Source of the DNA: Roseiarcus sp963833955
GTDB taxonomy: Bacteria; Pseudomonadota; Alphaproteobacteria; Rhizobiales; Beijerinckiaceae
Reading direction: 5' to 3'
Assembly (NCBI GenBank): GCA_963833955.1
Contig: CAWHZY010000010.1
Coordinates: forward strand, 282,344-346,343
DNA: 64,000 nt
Shown here: positions 27,279 through 37,086 of the stretch, piece by piece
How positions within the stretch are numbered: the first letter of the stretch is position 1
Layout: each line of letters begins with the position of its first letter
The notes under the pieces: generated by a model
Databases searched by the model: none
What the model saw: only the letters and a program-made list of their open reading frames with translations
Told to the model about the DNA's origin: nothing
Translations under genes and position numbers: made by a program

Positions 27279-27716
27279 TTACGCGAGCGAGATGCTCATT
27301 CCGCTGAGATCAATCGAGAAGCTGAAGCCGACCTGGCGGCCGTGAAGGCGAAGGACCACGCCGTTGGCGTTGGACAGTTGCGCGGTGCTTCTGCCTCCGG
27401 CAATCGACATGCCGGCGCCGATGGCCGAGTAAATGCCCGCAATGTCGCCCGGAGAGTGGATGTTCGTAGCGGAGCCAACCAAGTCGGTAGCCGAGACGCC
27501 GATCAACGCGCCCGCACTGATGCCGCCGACTCGTAGCGGGAATTGTTGTCCTCGGAATCTCAACGTGCCGCTGCCGCCCGTCACGCCGAAGATGAAACCG
27601 GCGCTGGCGATGTGCAGGGAGACCGAGCCGGTCGCGGCTTCGGCCGGCACAACGAAGGCTGCGGTCGCGAGACCGGCCCCAGATAGAATAAGGCTGCGAC
27701 GCGTGATGGTGCTCAT
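27279..27716 (-). CDS. Exported hypothetical protein
   Basis: A 145-residue protein with a twin-Arg-like signal (TRRSLILSGAGLATAAFVV, cleavage after AEA) and a Gly/Ser-rich beta-type mature domain: SGTLRFRGQQFPLRVGGISA, DLVGSATNIHSPGDIAGIY and NANGVVLRLHGRQVGFSF. The layout (a strand with GSGTL, a central PGDIAGIYSAIGAG, a final NxNGVV) suggests a conserved periplasmic family seen in other proteobacteria, but I cannot name it. ATG at 27716 is supported by GGGGAG 7 bases upstream; the frame is open a little further without a signal. Confidence 0.7.
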   Translation of the reverse strand: MSTITRRSLILSGAGLATAAFVVPAEAATGSVSLHIASAGFIFGVTGGSGTLRFRGQQFPLRVGGISAGALIGVSATDLVGSATNIHSPGDIAGIYSAIGAGMSIAGGRSTAQLSNANGVVLRLHGRQVGFSFSIDLSGMSISLA

Positions 27717-27893
27717 GTCAAACTCCCCGATTAGATCCCGCTTATAAGCGCGCGGTTTCTGCACGGGTCTAGCCCGGTAGCGCGCCGCGGGATGGAGTTT
27801 ACAGGCGTCTGGGCCGATTCGCTAACCCTAAAGAGTTGGTCGCGCCTCTGGGGCGCTTCCGCGAAAGCCGGCGTTCCGGCGGCTTCGCGGGCC

Positions 27894-28778
27894 TCACGCC
27901 TGGCCGGCGTCGGAGCCGTGCCGAGCCTGGCGGGCGCGAATCGTCATGATTCCGACGAGCGCGAGTGCGATGACGGCGAAGGAGACGCCCGTCGTCGCCG
28001 TGCCGAGGGCGTAAATCTCAGGCGTCGTCACGGTTGTGGTCAGCGCCTGCAATTCCATCGGCAGCGTATTGTGCTCGCCCATCGCCTGGCTCGATCGCGC
28101 AATCTCATCCCATGACAGGGTGAAGCCGAAAAAGCCGACGCCGATCACCGAAGGCAGGATGATGGGCAAGATCACCGAGCGCAGGGTCTGCCATGGCGTC
28201 GCGCCGAGGTCGCGCGCGGCCTCTTCGTAGCGATTGTCGAAGCGATTGAAGATCGCGAACATGACGAGGAGTCCAAAGGGCAACGTCCAGGTCAAATGCG
28301 CGCCGAGCCCCGAGGTGAACAGGCCCATGGTCGTCTTCAGGTTGTCGGCGATCCAGTCGGGTCCGTGATTCTTGAGAAAATCGTCAAGCAACCGGAATTC
28401 GAGCGCGATGCCGAGCGAGGTCACGATCGAAGGCACGATGAGGCTCGCGACCGCAACGAAAAAAAGGAGCCTCGCGCCGGGGAACCGCTTGCGAAAGGCC
28501 AGCCCCGCGCTCAGCGAAAGCAGCACCGTGAGGATCATGATGACGAAGCCGAGCTCGAGCGAGCGCGTGAACGCGTCGTGGATATTGACGATGCCGCCGC
28601 CGTTCCACAGCCGCTCGAACCAGTGCAGCGAAACTCCGTTCATCGGGAAAGTCAGTCCGCCGGTCGGACCCTGGAACGAGAGAACGAAGATGACGATCAT
28701 CGGGCCGTAGAGAAACAGCACGAACAGCCCGAAGAAGGCCGCGAGCCAATAGAAAGCGGGAGAGCGCTCGTCACCCAT
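27894..28778 (-). CDS. ABC transporter permease, PotC-like (polyamine-type)
   Basis: A 294-residue inner-membrane permease with six predicted helices and the coupling (EAA) loop YEEAARDLGATPWQTLRSVILP. The N-terminal PMIVIFVLSFQGPTGGLTFP and overall layout match PotC/PotI. It is the last gene of a minus-strand operon (ATPase, binding protein, PotB-like, PotC-like), its ATG lying 3 bases beyond the PotB-like stop. Together the genes form a spermidine/putrescine-type importer. Confidence 0.9.
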   Translation of the reverse strand: MGDERSPAFYWLAAFFGLFVLFLYGPMIVIFVLSFQGPTGGLTFPMNGVSLHWFERLWNGGGIVNIHDAFTRSLELGFVIMILTVLLSLSAGLAFRKRFPGARLLFFVAVASLIVPSIVTSLGIALEFRLLDDFLKNHGPDWIADNLKTTMGLFTSGLGAHLTWTLPFGLLVMFAIFNRFDNRYEEAARDLGATPWQTLRSVILPIILPSVIGVGFFGFTLSWDEIARSSQAMGEHNTLPMELQALTTTVTTPEIYALGTATTGVSFAVIALALVGIMTIRARQARHGSDAGQA

Positions 28779-28781
28779 CTC

Positions 28782-29723
28782 TCAAAGCTCTTTTTGCACG
28801 TCGACGACGCGATTGAGCGCGGTGATGATGAGAAGCGTCACCGCAAGCAGGATCACCGCGTTCGCCGCGGCGGGAGGAAATTGCAGCGCGTTGAGGCGCG
28901 TCTCGACCACCTTGCCGGCCGAGGCGATCTGCTCGCCGCCCATCACGTCGAAGGTGATGAAATCGCCCATGACGATGGTGACGACGAAGATCGAGCCGAT
29001 GACGATGCCAGGCTTGGACAAGGGAACGATCAGATTCCATAACGTCTGCCAGGCGGAGGCGCCGGAATTGTAAGCCGCCTCGACCAGGCGCTTGTCGATG
29101 CGCATCATCGAATTGAAGATCGGCACGACCATGAAGAAGGTGAAGAGATGGGTGAACGCGAGCGACACCGAGAAGGGCGAATAGAGCAGCCATTCGACCG
29201 GCTTGTCGACGATGTGCGCTTTTAGCAGCGCGTCGTTGACGAGCCCGTTGCGTCCGAGCAGCGGGATCCACGAAATCATGCGAATGACGTTCGAGGTCCA
29301 GAACGGAATGGTGCAGACGAGGAACAGCACCATCTGCGTCGTCGTCGAGCGGATGTGGAAGGCGAGGAAATAGGCGACCGTGAAGCCGATGAGGAGCGTG
29401 GTGAGCCAGACGATGAAGCAGAATTTCGCCGTCGACACATAGGTCTTGAGGATCGTGCAGAGATCCGGCAGCTGAGTCCAGCAACCCTCGAAGGTCTCGG
29501 TGTAGCTGCGCGTCGTGAAAGACGGCAGCATGGCGTAGTCGTTGTAATCCCAGAAACTGACAATGACGACGAGGATGAGCGGGATGATGAAGAAGAACAC
29601 GAAGACGAGGCCGAACGGCATCGCCTGAAGCCATCCCGGAATTCCGACGCGGTCGAGCCCGCGCCTAGCAGCGCGATCCGCGGGCTTGCTAATTGTCGGC
29701 GTGGAGAGGGTGGTGGCGGTCAT
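28782..29723 (-). CDS. ABC transporter permease, PotB-like (polyamine-type)
   Basis: A 313-residue permease with six predicted membrane segments after a short cytosolic N-terminus. FFIIPLILVVIVSFWDYND opens the first helix. FWTSNVIRMISWIPLLGRNG is the PotB-type block, and AAYNSGASAWQTLWNLIVPL is the coupling loop. It partners the PotC-like permease directly downstream. A short hairpin lies in the 100-base gap separating it from the binding-protein gene. Confidence 0.9.
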   Translation of the reverse strand: MTATTLSTPTISKPADRAARRGLDRVGIPGWLQAMPFGLVFVFFFIIPLILVVIVSFWDYNDYAMLPSFTTRSYTETFEGCWTQLPDLCTILKTYVSTAKFCFIVWLTTLLIGFTVAYFLAFHIRSTTTQMVLFLVCTIPFWTSNVIRMISWIPLLGRNGLVNDALLKAHIVDKPVEWLLYSPFSVSLAFTHLFTFFMVVPIFNSMMRIDKRLVEAAYNSGASAWQTLWNLIVPLSKPGIVIGSIFVVTIVMGDFITFDVMGGEQIASAGKVVETRLNALQFPPAAANAVILLAVTLLIITALNRVVDVQKEL

Positions 29724-29749
29724 TCGTCAGCGCCGAGGTTTTCCGGAGG

Positions 29750-29773
29750 TCTCCCCTCCCGTTTTGGGGGAGA
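29750..29773 (-). other. Intercistronic hairpin in the polyamine-type operon
   Basis: TCTCCCC at 29750-29756 pairs with GGGGAGA at 29767-29773 around a 10-base loop, between the binding-protein gene and the PotB-like gene. There is no T-tract. Such hairpins often protect the 3' end of an abundant binding-protein transcript; that role is inferred. Confidence 0.5.
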
Positions 29774-29826
29774 GGAGCGATGGCCCATCATGGGGTTCCA
29801 GTTGCTTAGGAGGCGCGAGTTGATCG

Positions 29827-31119
29827 CTACGACGCGATGAACTCATTCCATTTGCGGACCATGTAGTCGTTCTCGTCCATGACAGCGTTCCAGCAGGCGA
29901 CGTTGCCCATCCGGTCGTCATAGGAGCCGCCGTCGCGCGTTGCGCCGGCCTTTTCGAGGAGCGATCCGTCGGGACCGTGGATGTCCTTCTCGGCCGGCTT
30001 GCCCTCCATCCAGTAGGCCCACTCGTAAGGCTCCATATGGGCCTTGGCGGTCGACAGCACCGCCGAGTAATAGCCCTGGCGGTTGAGATAGGCGCCCGCC
30101 CATCCGGACAGATACCAGTTGACGAACTCGTAGATCATGTCGGCCTGCTTCTGCGTGACGCCCTTCGACATGCAGAAACCGGACGCCCACGAGCGGTAGC
30201 CTTCTTTCAGCGGCTGGAACACGCAGGGGATGCCCTTGGCGCGCACCGCCGTCACGGCTGGCGACCACATCGACTGGATGACCGTCTCGCCCGACGACAT
30301 CAAGTTGACGCTCTCGTTGAAGTCCTTCCAGAAGGCGCGGAACTGACCGGCCTTCTTGGCCTCGGTGAGCGCGGCCATCGTCATGTCGATTTCTTTCCGC
30401 GTCATGTTGCCCTTGTCGGGGTATTTGTATTTGCCGGTCGCCTCGACCACCATTGCGGCGTCCATGATGCCGATCGAGGGGATGTTGAGGATTGCGGCCT
30501 TGCCTTTGAACTCAGGGTTCAGAAGCTCGGCCCAGGAGTTGATCGGGCGCTTGATGAGGTCCGGCCTGATGCCGAGCGTGTCGGCATTGTAGACGGTCGG
30601 GATAAGAGTGACCCATTCGGTCGGCGTCGGCGAGAATTTCGACGAATGCGGGCCTTCGACGAACATGACCTTCTTCGGCGCCGTGCCCTGGTCGCCAATG
30701 ACCTTGCCGTTCGGCAATTGGCCCTTGGTGAAGACCGGCGTGATGTTGTCGAATTCCTTGATCTTCTTGGCGTCCATCGGCAGGATGTTGCCGGACGGCA
30801 CCAGCTTCTTCAGGCTGAAGTACTCGGTGTCCAGAATGTCGAACGAGTTCGGCTGGGTGATCACGCGCTTGGTCACGTCGTCGGTGGTGGCGACGATGTT
30901 CTGGATGGTGATCCCGGTCTCTTCCTTGACCTTCTTGGTCATCTCGTCCGACTGGTTGACCGCGGTGCCGAGGTATCGCAGCACCTTCTCTTCCTGCGAC
31001 CAGACGGCCGGAAAGCCGGTGATCGCGCCGGAGCCTGCCGCGGCGCCGGCGAGGCCGGCCGCGCCCTTCAGCACGGCGCGGCGGGATAGGCCGGTTGTCT
31101 TGTTCGTTTTCTTTGACAT
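29827..31119 (-). CDS. Periplasmic substrate-binding protein, PotD/PotF-like
   Basis: A 430-residue binding protein with a Tat-type signal (LSRRAVLKGAAGLAGAAAGS). The mature part matches extracellular solute-binding family 8-like proteins: VLRYLGTAVNQSDEMTKKVK, FDILDTEYFSLKKLVPSG, TVYNADTLGIRPD, NSWAELLNPEFKGKAAI and YEFVNWYLSGWAGAYLNRQG. It is longer than E. coli PotD (about 350), typical of a rhizobial subgroup whose ligand may differ from simple polyamines. AAGGAG lies 9 bases before the ATG. It is second in the operon, after the ATPase gene. Confidence 0.9.
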   Translation of the reverse strand: MSKKTNKTTGLSRRAVLKGAAGLAGAAAGSGAITGFPAVWSQEEKVLRYLGTAVNQSDEMTKKVKEETGITIQNIVATTDDVTKRVITQPNSFDILDTEYFSLKKLVPSGNILPMDAKKIKEFDNITPVFTKGQLPNGKVIGDQGTAPKKVMFVEGPHSSKFSPTPTEWVTLIPTVYNADTLGIRPDLIKRPINSWAELLNPEFKGKAAILNIPSIGIMDAAMVVEATGKYKYPDKGNMTRKEIDMTMAALTEAKKAGQFRAFWKDFNESVNLMSSGETVIQSMWSPAVTAVRAKGIPCVFQPLKEGYRSWASGFCMSKGVTQKQADMIYEFVNWYLSGWAGAYLNRQGYYSAVLSTAKAHMEPYEWAYWMEGKPAEKDIHGPDGSLLEKAGATRDGGSYDDRMGNVACWNAVMDENDYMVRKWNEFIAS

Positions 31120-31150
31120 GTGCTCTCTCCTTAGCAGTTCCCCGCCCGCT

Positions 31151-32235
31151 TCACGTCGCCGGGGCTAGCGCGTGAATGTCTTTGTCGGCCCAGAGAACGG
31201 AAACGTTGTCGCCGATGTTGAGCGGCTCGCCGGCGAACTGCTCGTCGCTCACGACCGCCATAAGCTCGCCCGCGCCCGCTCGATCGAGCGACACCTGATA
31301 ATGCGCGCCTTGATATTCGATGGCGCGCACCGCGGCGGTGAACCGCGCGTCGTTAGCGCCCGAGCCGTTGCCGCGCCGCAGCGTGATGCGGTCGGCGCGC
31401 ACCGCGACCGGTCCCGCCGGCGTCTCGATCACGTTATGGCCGCCGAGGAAGCGGGCGATGAATTCGGTGGCGGGTTTCTCGAACAGCTCGCGTGGCGTGG
31501 CCGTCTGCTCGATGCGGCCCTTGTTCATCACGACGACCAGGTCGGCGAGCGCGAGGGCCTCGTCCTGCCCGTGCGTGACATGGATGAAGGGGATGTTGAG
31601 CTGCCGCTGGAAGCGGCGAAGCTCGGCGCGCATGCGCACGCGCAAGAACGGGTCAAGCGCCGAAAGCGGCTCGTCGAGCAGAAGGATTTGCGGATCGGTG
31701 ACGAGGGCTCGCGCCAGCGCGACGCGCTGTTGCTGCCCGCCGGAGAGCTGCGCCGGCACCCGTTGCGCGTAAGGCGTCATGGCCACGAGCTCGAGGAACT
31801 CCATCGCCTTCTGACGCCGCGTCGCCTTATCGACGCCCTTCATCTTGAGCGAGAAGGCGACATTGTCGACGCAGGAGAGATGGGGGAAGAGCGCGTAGCT
31901 CTGGAACATCATCGCCGTGCCGCGCTTGGCGGGGGCCAAGTCGGTGACGTTGGTCGCGCCGATGAGAATGTCGCCCTCGGTCGCGCTCTCGTGGCCCGCA
32001 ATCATGCGCAAGGTCGAGGTCTTGCCGCAGCCCGAAGGTCCGAGCAGACAGCAATAGGCGCCGGCCGGAACCTTGAGGTCGATCGAATCGACCGCGGTCG
32101 TCGCGCCATAACGCTTGGTGAGATGAACAGTTCGAGGTCGGCCGGCTCCAACAACACCTCACGATTTGACGGTCGGTCTTGGGATTCGGTCTGCAACGCC
32201 CGTGCCAGTTGGGATCGCTCGCCCGCGGGGGTCAA
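31151..32235 (-). CDS. ABC transporter ATP-binding protein, PotA-like (frameshifted near N-terminus)
   Basis: Energising subunit of the polyamine-type importer. Walker A (LLGPSGCGKTS), the signature LSGGQQQRVALARAL, Walker B (ILLLDEPLSALDP), the switch His (VTHGQDEAL) and a C-terminal TOBE domain are present. Walker A and the preceding HLTKRYGATTAVDSIDLKV lie in a frame with no start codon. The expected lead-in (VLLEPADLEL) is in another frame. A single missing base near 32127 joins them. The start is therefore uncertain: GTG at 32157 or TTG at 32235. With correction the length is about 335-360 residues, normal for PotA. Confidence 0.87.
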
Positions 32236-32370
32236 ACAGTTGTCAGCGGGAGGTTTTCAGCCCAGGCACCGGCGAAGGCGGGTCAGAGAGTTGCCGACTA
32301 AATTGGGCGCCTAGTACACGATTGCGGCGCCTTTCCCGACGCCTCCGGGGCGCGGAGAGCGACGGTCCTA

Positions 32371-32400
32371 ACAAAAAGGGCGGCCTTTCGGCCGCCCTTT
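32371..32400 (-). terminator. Intrinsic terminator of the groES-groEL operon
   Basis: AAAGGGCGGCC (32375-32385) and GGCCGCCCTTT (32390-32400) form an 11-bp perfect stem with a 4-base loop. Reading the minus strand, the stem runs directly into TTTTTGTTAGG. It lies 29 bases after the groEL stop. Confidence 0.92.
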
Positions 32401-32428
32401 CGTTTTCAATCTGGAAGTGGCGCGAGAC

Positions 32429-34073
<1,645 letters not shown>

Positions 34074-34112
34074 TGATCTTAGTCCTCAGAATTTCGAGAG
34101 ATAGGGTTGATT

Positions 34113-34430
34113 TCAGGCGGCTTTCTTGGAGGAAGAGGCGGTACCCTCAACCACGCCCATGATGTCGGACTCCTTCATGATGAGGAGTTCCTCGCCGTCG
34201 ATCTTGACCTCAGTGCCGCTCCATTTGCCGAACAGCACTCTGTCGCCGGCCTTCACATCCAAGGGGACGAGCTTGCCGCTTTCGTCGCGGGCGCCCGGGC
34301 CAGCGGCGATGATTTCACCCTCTTGCGGCTTCTCCTTGGCGGTGTCCGGGATGATGATGCCGCCCTTCGTCTTTTCCTCGCCTTCGATGCGACGGACGAC
34401 GACGCGGTCATGCAGGGGACGGAACTTCAT
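34113..34430 (-). CDS. groS: Co-chaperonin GroES
   Basis: A 105-residue lid of the GroEL chamber. It starts MKFRPLHDRVVVRRIE, has the mobile loop region EGEEKTKGGIIIPDTAKEKP and the C-terminal VLFGKWSGTEVKIDGEELLI. The ATG at 34430 has GAGGAAA upstream. The open frame runs 20 residues further upstream, but that part includes the regulatory region. A C-terminal extension (ASSSKKAA) is slightly longer than usual. Confidence 0.97.
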   Translation of the reverse strand: MKFRPLHDRVVVRRIEGEEKTKGGIIIPDTAKEKPQEGEIIAAGPGARDESGKLVPLDVKAGDRVLFGKWSGTEVKIDGEELLIMKESDIMGVVEGTASSSKKAA

Positions 34431-34479
34431 GAATGTTTCCTCTTTGAAATTGCCCGCACGGGGGCGCGGATTGGCAATG

Positions 34480-34506
34480 TTGGCACTCATCCTTGAGGAG
34501 TGCTAA
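34480..34506 (-). promoter_or_regulatory. CIRCE element (HrcA operator) of groES-groEL
   Basis: On the minus strand TTAGCACTC, a 9-base spacer and GAGTGCCAA: one mismatch from the consensus inverted repeat TTAGCACTC-N9-GAGTGCTAA. It sits between the promoter (34514-34542) and the groES start, the standard site for HrcA heat-shock repression. The hrcA gene is not in the window. Confidence 0.96.
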
Positions 34507-34513
34507 CGGCGCT

Positions 34514-34542
34514 CAGATAGGGGCCGCGCGCGCCGCCGTCAA
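34514..34542 (-). promoter_or_regulatory. Promoter of groES-groEL
   Basis: Minus-strand TTGACG and TATCTG separated by exactly 17 bases, directly upstream of the CIRCE element. Spacing and position fit a housekeeping sigma-70-type promoter under HrcA control. Confidence 0.8.
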
Positions 34543-34901
34543 GGCCTCCGGAGCGCTTGTTTTTACGGCCGATCCGGTCCTCGGAAAACCGCTCGCGCTT
34601 GCGCGTTTTTTTGCAATAAGCCGGTCGCGAAATCTTGGGCGCTTGATCACAGCAGTGTTGGTTTGACGCCGTAAACGCTTGCGGGGCTGGGTTGAAAAAG
34701 TTTTTCGTGAAAAGATCGATGTCCTAAACTTTATTTTATGGGAACAGTTCGCCGTTTCACGCGTCCATTACCAAAGTTTGTAATAACGCGTGAAATCGTC
34801 CAGACCGAGACCTTGTGATTGAGCGATGCGAACCTATTTGATCAGACAAAGGGACGTTCTTGGCGGCGCTGCGCGTCGTACAGCATGAAAGGCAATTCGC
34901 T
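34543..34901. other. Intergenic region with an extended palindrome at 34755-34795
   Basis: About 360 bases, more AT-rich than the surroundings, without a credible gene. TTTCACGCGT (34755-34764) pairs perfectly with ACGCGTGAAA (34786-34795), and inside it ATTAC pairs with GTAAT, giving a 41-base near-continuous hairpin. There is no T-tract. It lies about 110 bases upstream of the Gly-rich exported protein gene and could be a protein-binding site or a structured leader. Confidence 0.5.
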
Positions 34902-35585
34902 ATGATCCCTCGCGCTTTTCGCGTTTCGGCCGTCGCCCTTGCAACAGCTTCGTTCGCGTTTTTGTCCCCGCTGGCCGCGGCCAGAGCGGCGACCGTTGCT
35001 CATCACCCGGCGCATGTCGTTCACGGGCGCGTAACGTACGCGCACGGACGCCACACGGTCCACCATTACGCTCATCACTACGTTCGCGGGCATCGATACG
35101 CTTACGCGAACGGCTACAACCCTGGCGCGGCGGCCGCCCTCGGTGTCATTGGCGGCGTCCTTGGAGCGGGCTTGGCCGGCGCCTATGACTGCGGCGGCTA
35201 CGGCTACGGCTATGGATCCTGTGACGACTACGGCTACGGGTACGGGCCAGATTACGGCGGCTTCGGCTATGGTTTTGGCCCGGGTCTAGGCTTTGGCTAT
35301 GGCGGTTAGCGGCTAGGCTATGGAGGAGGCTATGGTCGCTATGGCGGAGGCTACGGCCGCGGCTTTAATGGCAACGGCTTCCACGGCCATTTCGCCGGCG
35401 GAAACTTCGGCCACATGGGCGGCTTTGGCGGCGGCCACATGGGCGGCTTTGGCGGCGGCCATATGGGCGGCTTTGGCGGCGGCCACATGGGCGGCTTCGG
35501 CGGCGGCCACATGGGCGGCTTCGGCGGCGGCCACATGGGCGGCTTCGGCGGCGGCCACTTCGGTGGTGGCGGCCACTTCCACTAA
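34902..35585 (+). CDS. Exported Gly/Tyr/His/Met-rich repeat protein interrupted by an in-frame amber codon
   Basis: Starting at ATG 34902 (signal peptide MIPRAFRVSAVALATASFAF, cleavage after ARA) the frame encodes a His-rich segment (HHPAHVVHGRVTYAHGRHTV), a short hydrophobic Gly/Ala stretch and a GYGYG-rich region, then meets TAG at 35307-35309. The same frame continues without further stops for 92 codons (GYGGGYGRYGGGYGRGFNGN, then six HMGGFGGG units) to TAA at 35583-35585, followed by a terminator. The continuity of frame and composition shows one original gene of about 227 residues. Comparing the local GGTTAGCGGCTAGG with an expected GGTTACGGCTACGG suggests one inserted G and one lost C; a real nonsense mutation is the alternative. 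Function unknown; His/Met richness would allow metal binding, which is inference. Confidence 0.75.
35412..35555 (+). repeat. Six tandem 24-base coding repeats (HMGGFGGG)
   Basis: Six consecutive 24-base units start at 35412, 35436, 35460, 35484, 35508 and 35532, each encoding HMGGFGGG with only synonymous differences (TTT/TTC, CAC/CAT). A seventh degenerate unit follows with HF in place of HM. The unit number is likely to vary by slippage. Confidence 0.92.
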
Positions 35586-35605
35586 GCTGTGGCTCGCATG
35601 ACGGC

Positions 35606-35632
35606 ATCGGGCGGCCCCTTTGGCCGCCCGAT
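35606..35632 (+). terminator. Terminator after the Gly-rich repeat protein gene
   Basis: ATCGGGCGGCC (35606-35616) pairs with GGCCGCCCGAT (35622-35632), an 11-bp perfect stem with a 5-base loop, followed by TTCGTTTA. Its place 21 bases after the TAA at 35585 supports that codon as the true gene end. Confidence 0.75.
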
Positions 35633-35788
35633 TTCGTTTAGCGAAATCACTTGGCGACGAACTTCGCGTGAAGCGGAGCGATTTGCTTCCCTTGGGGCCG
35701 TTTGGGGGGAACCGTTCGGTCCGCTTGCGCGTTTCTTACAGTACAAGGGGGACGGCTACGCCGCCCCATCCGAAGAAGGGAGGTCATC

Positions 35789-36190
35789 ATGACCCACAAT
35801 GTTCCTCGGAGCGCAGCCATCGCGTTCGGCGTCGCCGCTCTTGTATCGTTATCCACTCTTTCTGTCGCCCGCGCGACAGACACATCCGGCGCGACTTCGG
35901 CGCCCAATGCCGCGGCGCCCTCGCTCGGCGAGCCGGCGCCAACCCCAGCTTGGGCGGAATCCGGGCCCGGCGGGGCGACGGTCGCTCAGCATCCGTCCGT
36001 CCGCCACCATGTCCGCCGCCACTACGCATACCGGTACGGGCATCGCAATTACTATAGCGACAATCCCGTGGCGACTGCTGCGACAGGAGTGGCCGGCGGC
36101 GTCGCCGATCTGGGTTCGATTGCCGCCTATCCGTTCTATTGCTTCCCTAACTACGGCTCCTGTTCGGTCCGCGTGCCCTATCGGTATTGA
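35789..36190 (+). CDS. Exported His/Tyr-rich small protein
   Basis: A 133-residue protein with a signal peptide (HNVPRSAAIAFGVAALVSL, cleavage after ARA), a Pro/Ala-rich linker (SAPNAAAPSLGEPAPTPAWA), a His/Arg/Tyr cluster (VRHHVRRHYAYRYGHRNYY), a Gly/Ala stretch and a C-terminal segment with two Cys (YPFYCFPNYGSCSVRVPYRY). ATG at 35789 has GGGAGG 6 bases upstream. It resembles the His/Tyr-rich and Gly/Ala blocks of the preceding exported protein, suggesting related, tandem small envelope proteins. No known domain recognised. Confidence 0.75.
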   Translation: MTHNVPRSAAIAFGVAALVSLSTLSVARATDTSGATSAPNAAAPSLGEPAPTPAWAESGPGGATVAQHPSVRHHVRRHYAYRYGHRNYYSDNPVATAATGVAGGVADLGSIAAYPFYCFPNYGSCSVRVPYRY

Positions 36191-36558
36191 GGGGCGCGTC
36201 TCTCTGGTCACGAAAGCTCTAGGCGGTCCGGCCCGCCTAGAGCTTGAATTCTTCAAATCAGGAACGCCGTAAAAGAGGTCGTAAAAGATTGCCTTTTCTT
36301 GGAATCCGAGCTATGATAGCCAGATGCTGTCAAAGTAGAAAATCCGGTTCCTGCGGAGGCCAAAGGCAATTAACCGGCGCTGGATCGTAGGTTAGCTCGC
36401 GCCTCGCCCGGCGCCCGAGGGATTCGCGTTCCGGCGCAAAAGTTGCGCAGAAGCGCAGTTAAACCGTTGATAGGACTGGGACGCGTAAACTTGTGCGGGG
36501 GCGCGCGTCGTTGGATGGGGAATCCCTAGCTCTCTTCGGCAGCGAGGGTAAGCGAGCG
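36191..36558. other. Intergenic region with a 13-bp hairpin at 36214-36245
   Basis: AAGCTCTAGGCGG (36214-36226) and CCGCCTAGAGCTT (36233-36245) form a perfect 13-bp stem with a 6-base loop, 24 bases after the exported-protein stop. There is only a weak following T-rich stretch (GAATTCTTC), so this may be a rho-independent-like terminator or an mRNA-stabilising hairpin. The remaining bases up to the response-regulator stop at 36559 show nothing recognisable. Confidence 0.5.
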
Positions 36559-36942
36559 TCAAGCCGCTTTGAGCAACCGCTCCACTTCGTTAACCAAATC
36601 TCGAAGATGAAACGGCTTCGAGAGGATTCGGGCATCCTTTGGGGCCGCGTTGGCGGGATTGAGCGCCACGGCGGCGAAGCCCGTGATGAACATGACCTTG
36701 ATTTCCGGGTCGAGTTCGGTGGCGCGACGAGCCAGCTCGATGCCGTCCATCTCCGGCATGACGATATCCGTCAGCAACAGCTCGAACGGTTCCTCTCGCA
36801 GCCGGTTGTAAGCCGAAAGCCCGTTGTCGAAAGACGTCACCTCGTAGCCGGCGTTCTGTAGCGCCTTGACGAGGAAGCGGCGCATGTCGTTATCGTCCTC
36901 CGCAAGTAAGATCTTGGCGGAAATCTCGACTGGCGTCTGCAT
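36559..36942 (-). CDS. cpdR: CpdR-type single-domain response regulator
   Basis: A 127-residue receiver without output domain. It closely fits CpdR, which in Caulobacter and rhizobia controls ClpXP-dependent proteolysis during the cell cycle. Seen: KILLAEDDNDMRRFLVKALQ (acidic pocket), LLLTDIVMPEMDG with the phospho-Asp, VMFITGFAAVAL (Thr) and LSKPFHLRDLVNEVERLL (Lys). The N-terminus is about 8 residues longer than usual. It is divergent from the N-formylglutamate amidohydrolase gene, a pairing I know from rhizobia, with about 140 bases between them for both promoters. Confidence 0.93.
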   Translation of the reverse strand: MQTPVEISAKILLAEDDNDMRRFLVKALQNAGYEVTSFDNGLSAYNRLREEPFELLLTDIVMPEMDGIELARRATELDPEIKVMFITGFAAVALNPANAAPKDARILSKPFHLRDLVNEVERLLKAA

Positions 36943-37086
36943 CAGTGTCCCCTGGTAAGTCGTACGACTTTGCGGCGCCCCAGTAAAAATTTATTGAACC
37001 CGCCGACAAATCTCGCATGCTCGCGGGTTTGGGCGGTATGATAGAGTTCAACCGCGCGCTCGTTGCAAGCGCTGGTCGGAGGCTCG

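Noticed and set aside
35320..35601. Long Ala/Trp- or Pro/Met-rich frames over the 24-base repeats, and a CRISPR-like look
   Set aside because: The repeats are contiguous 24-base coding units without spacers, and the other frames are shadows of the Gly-rich reading.
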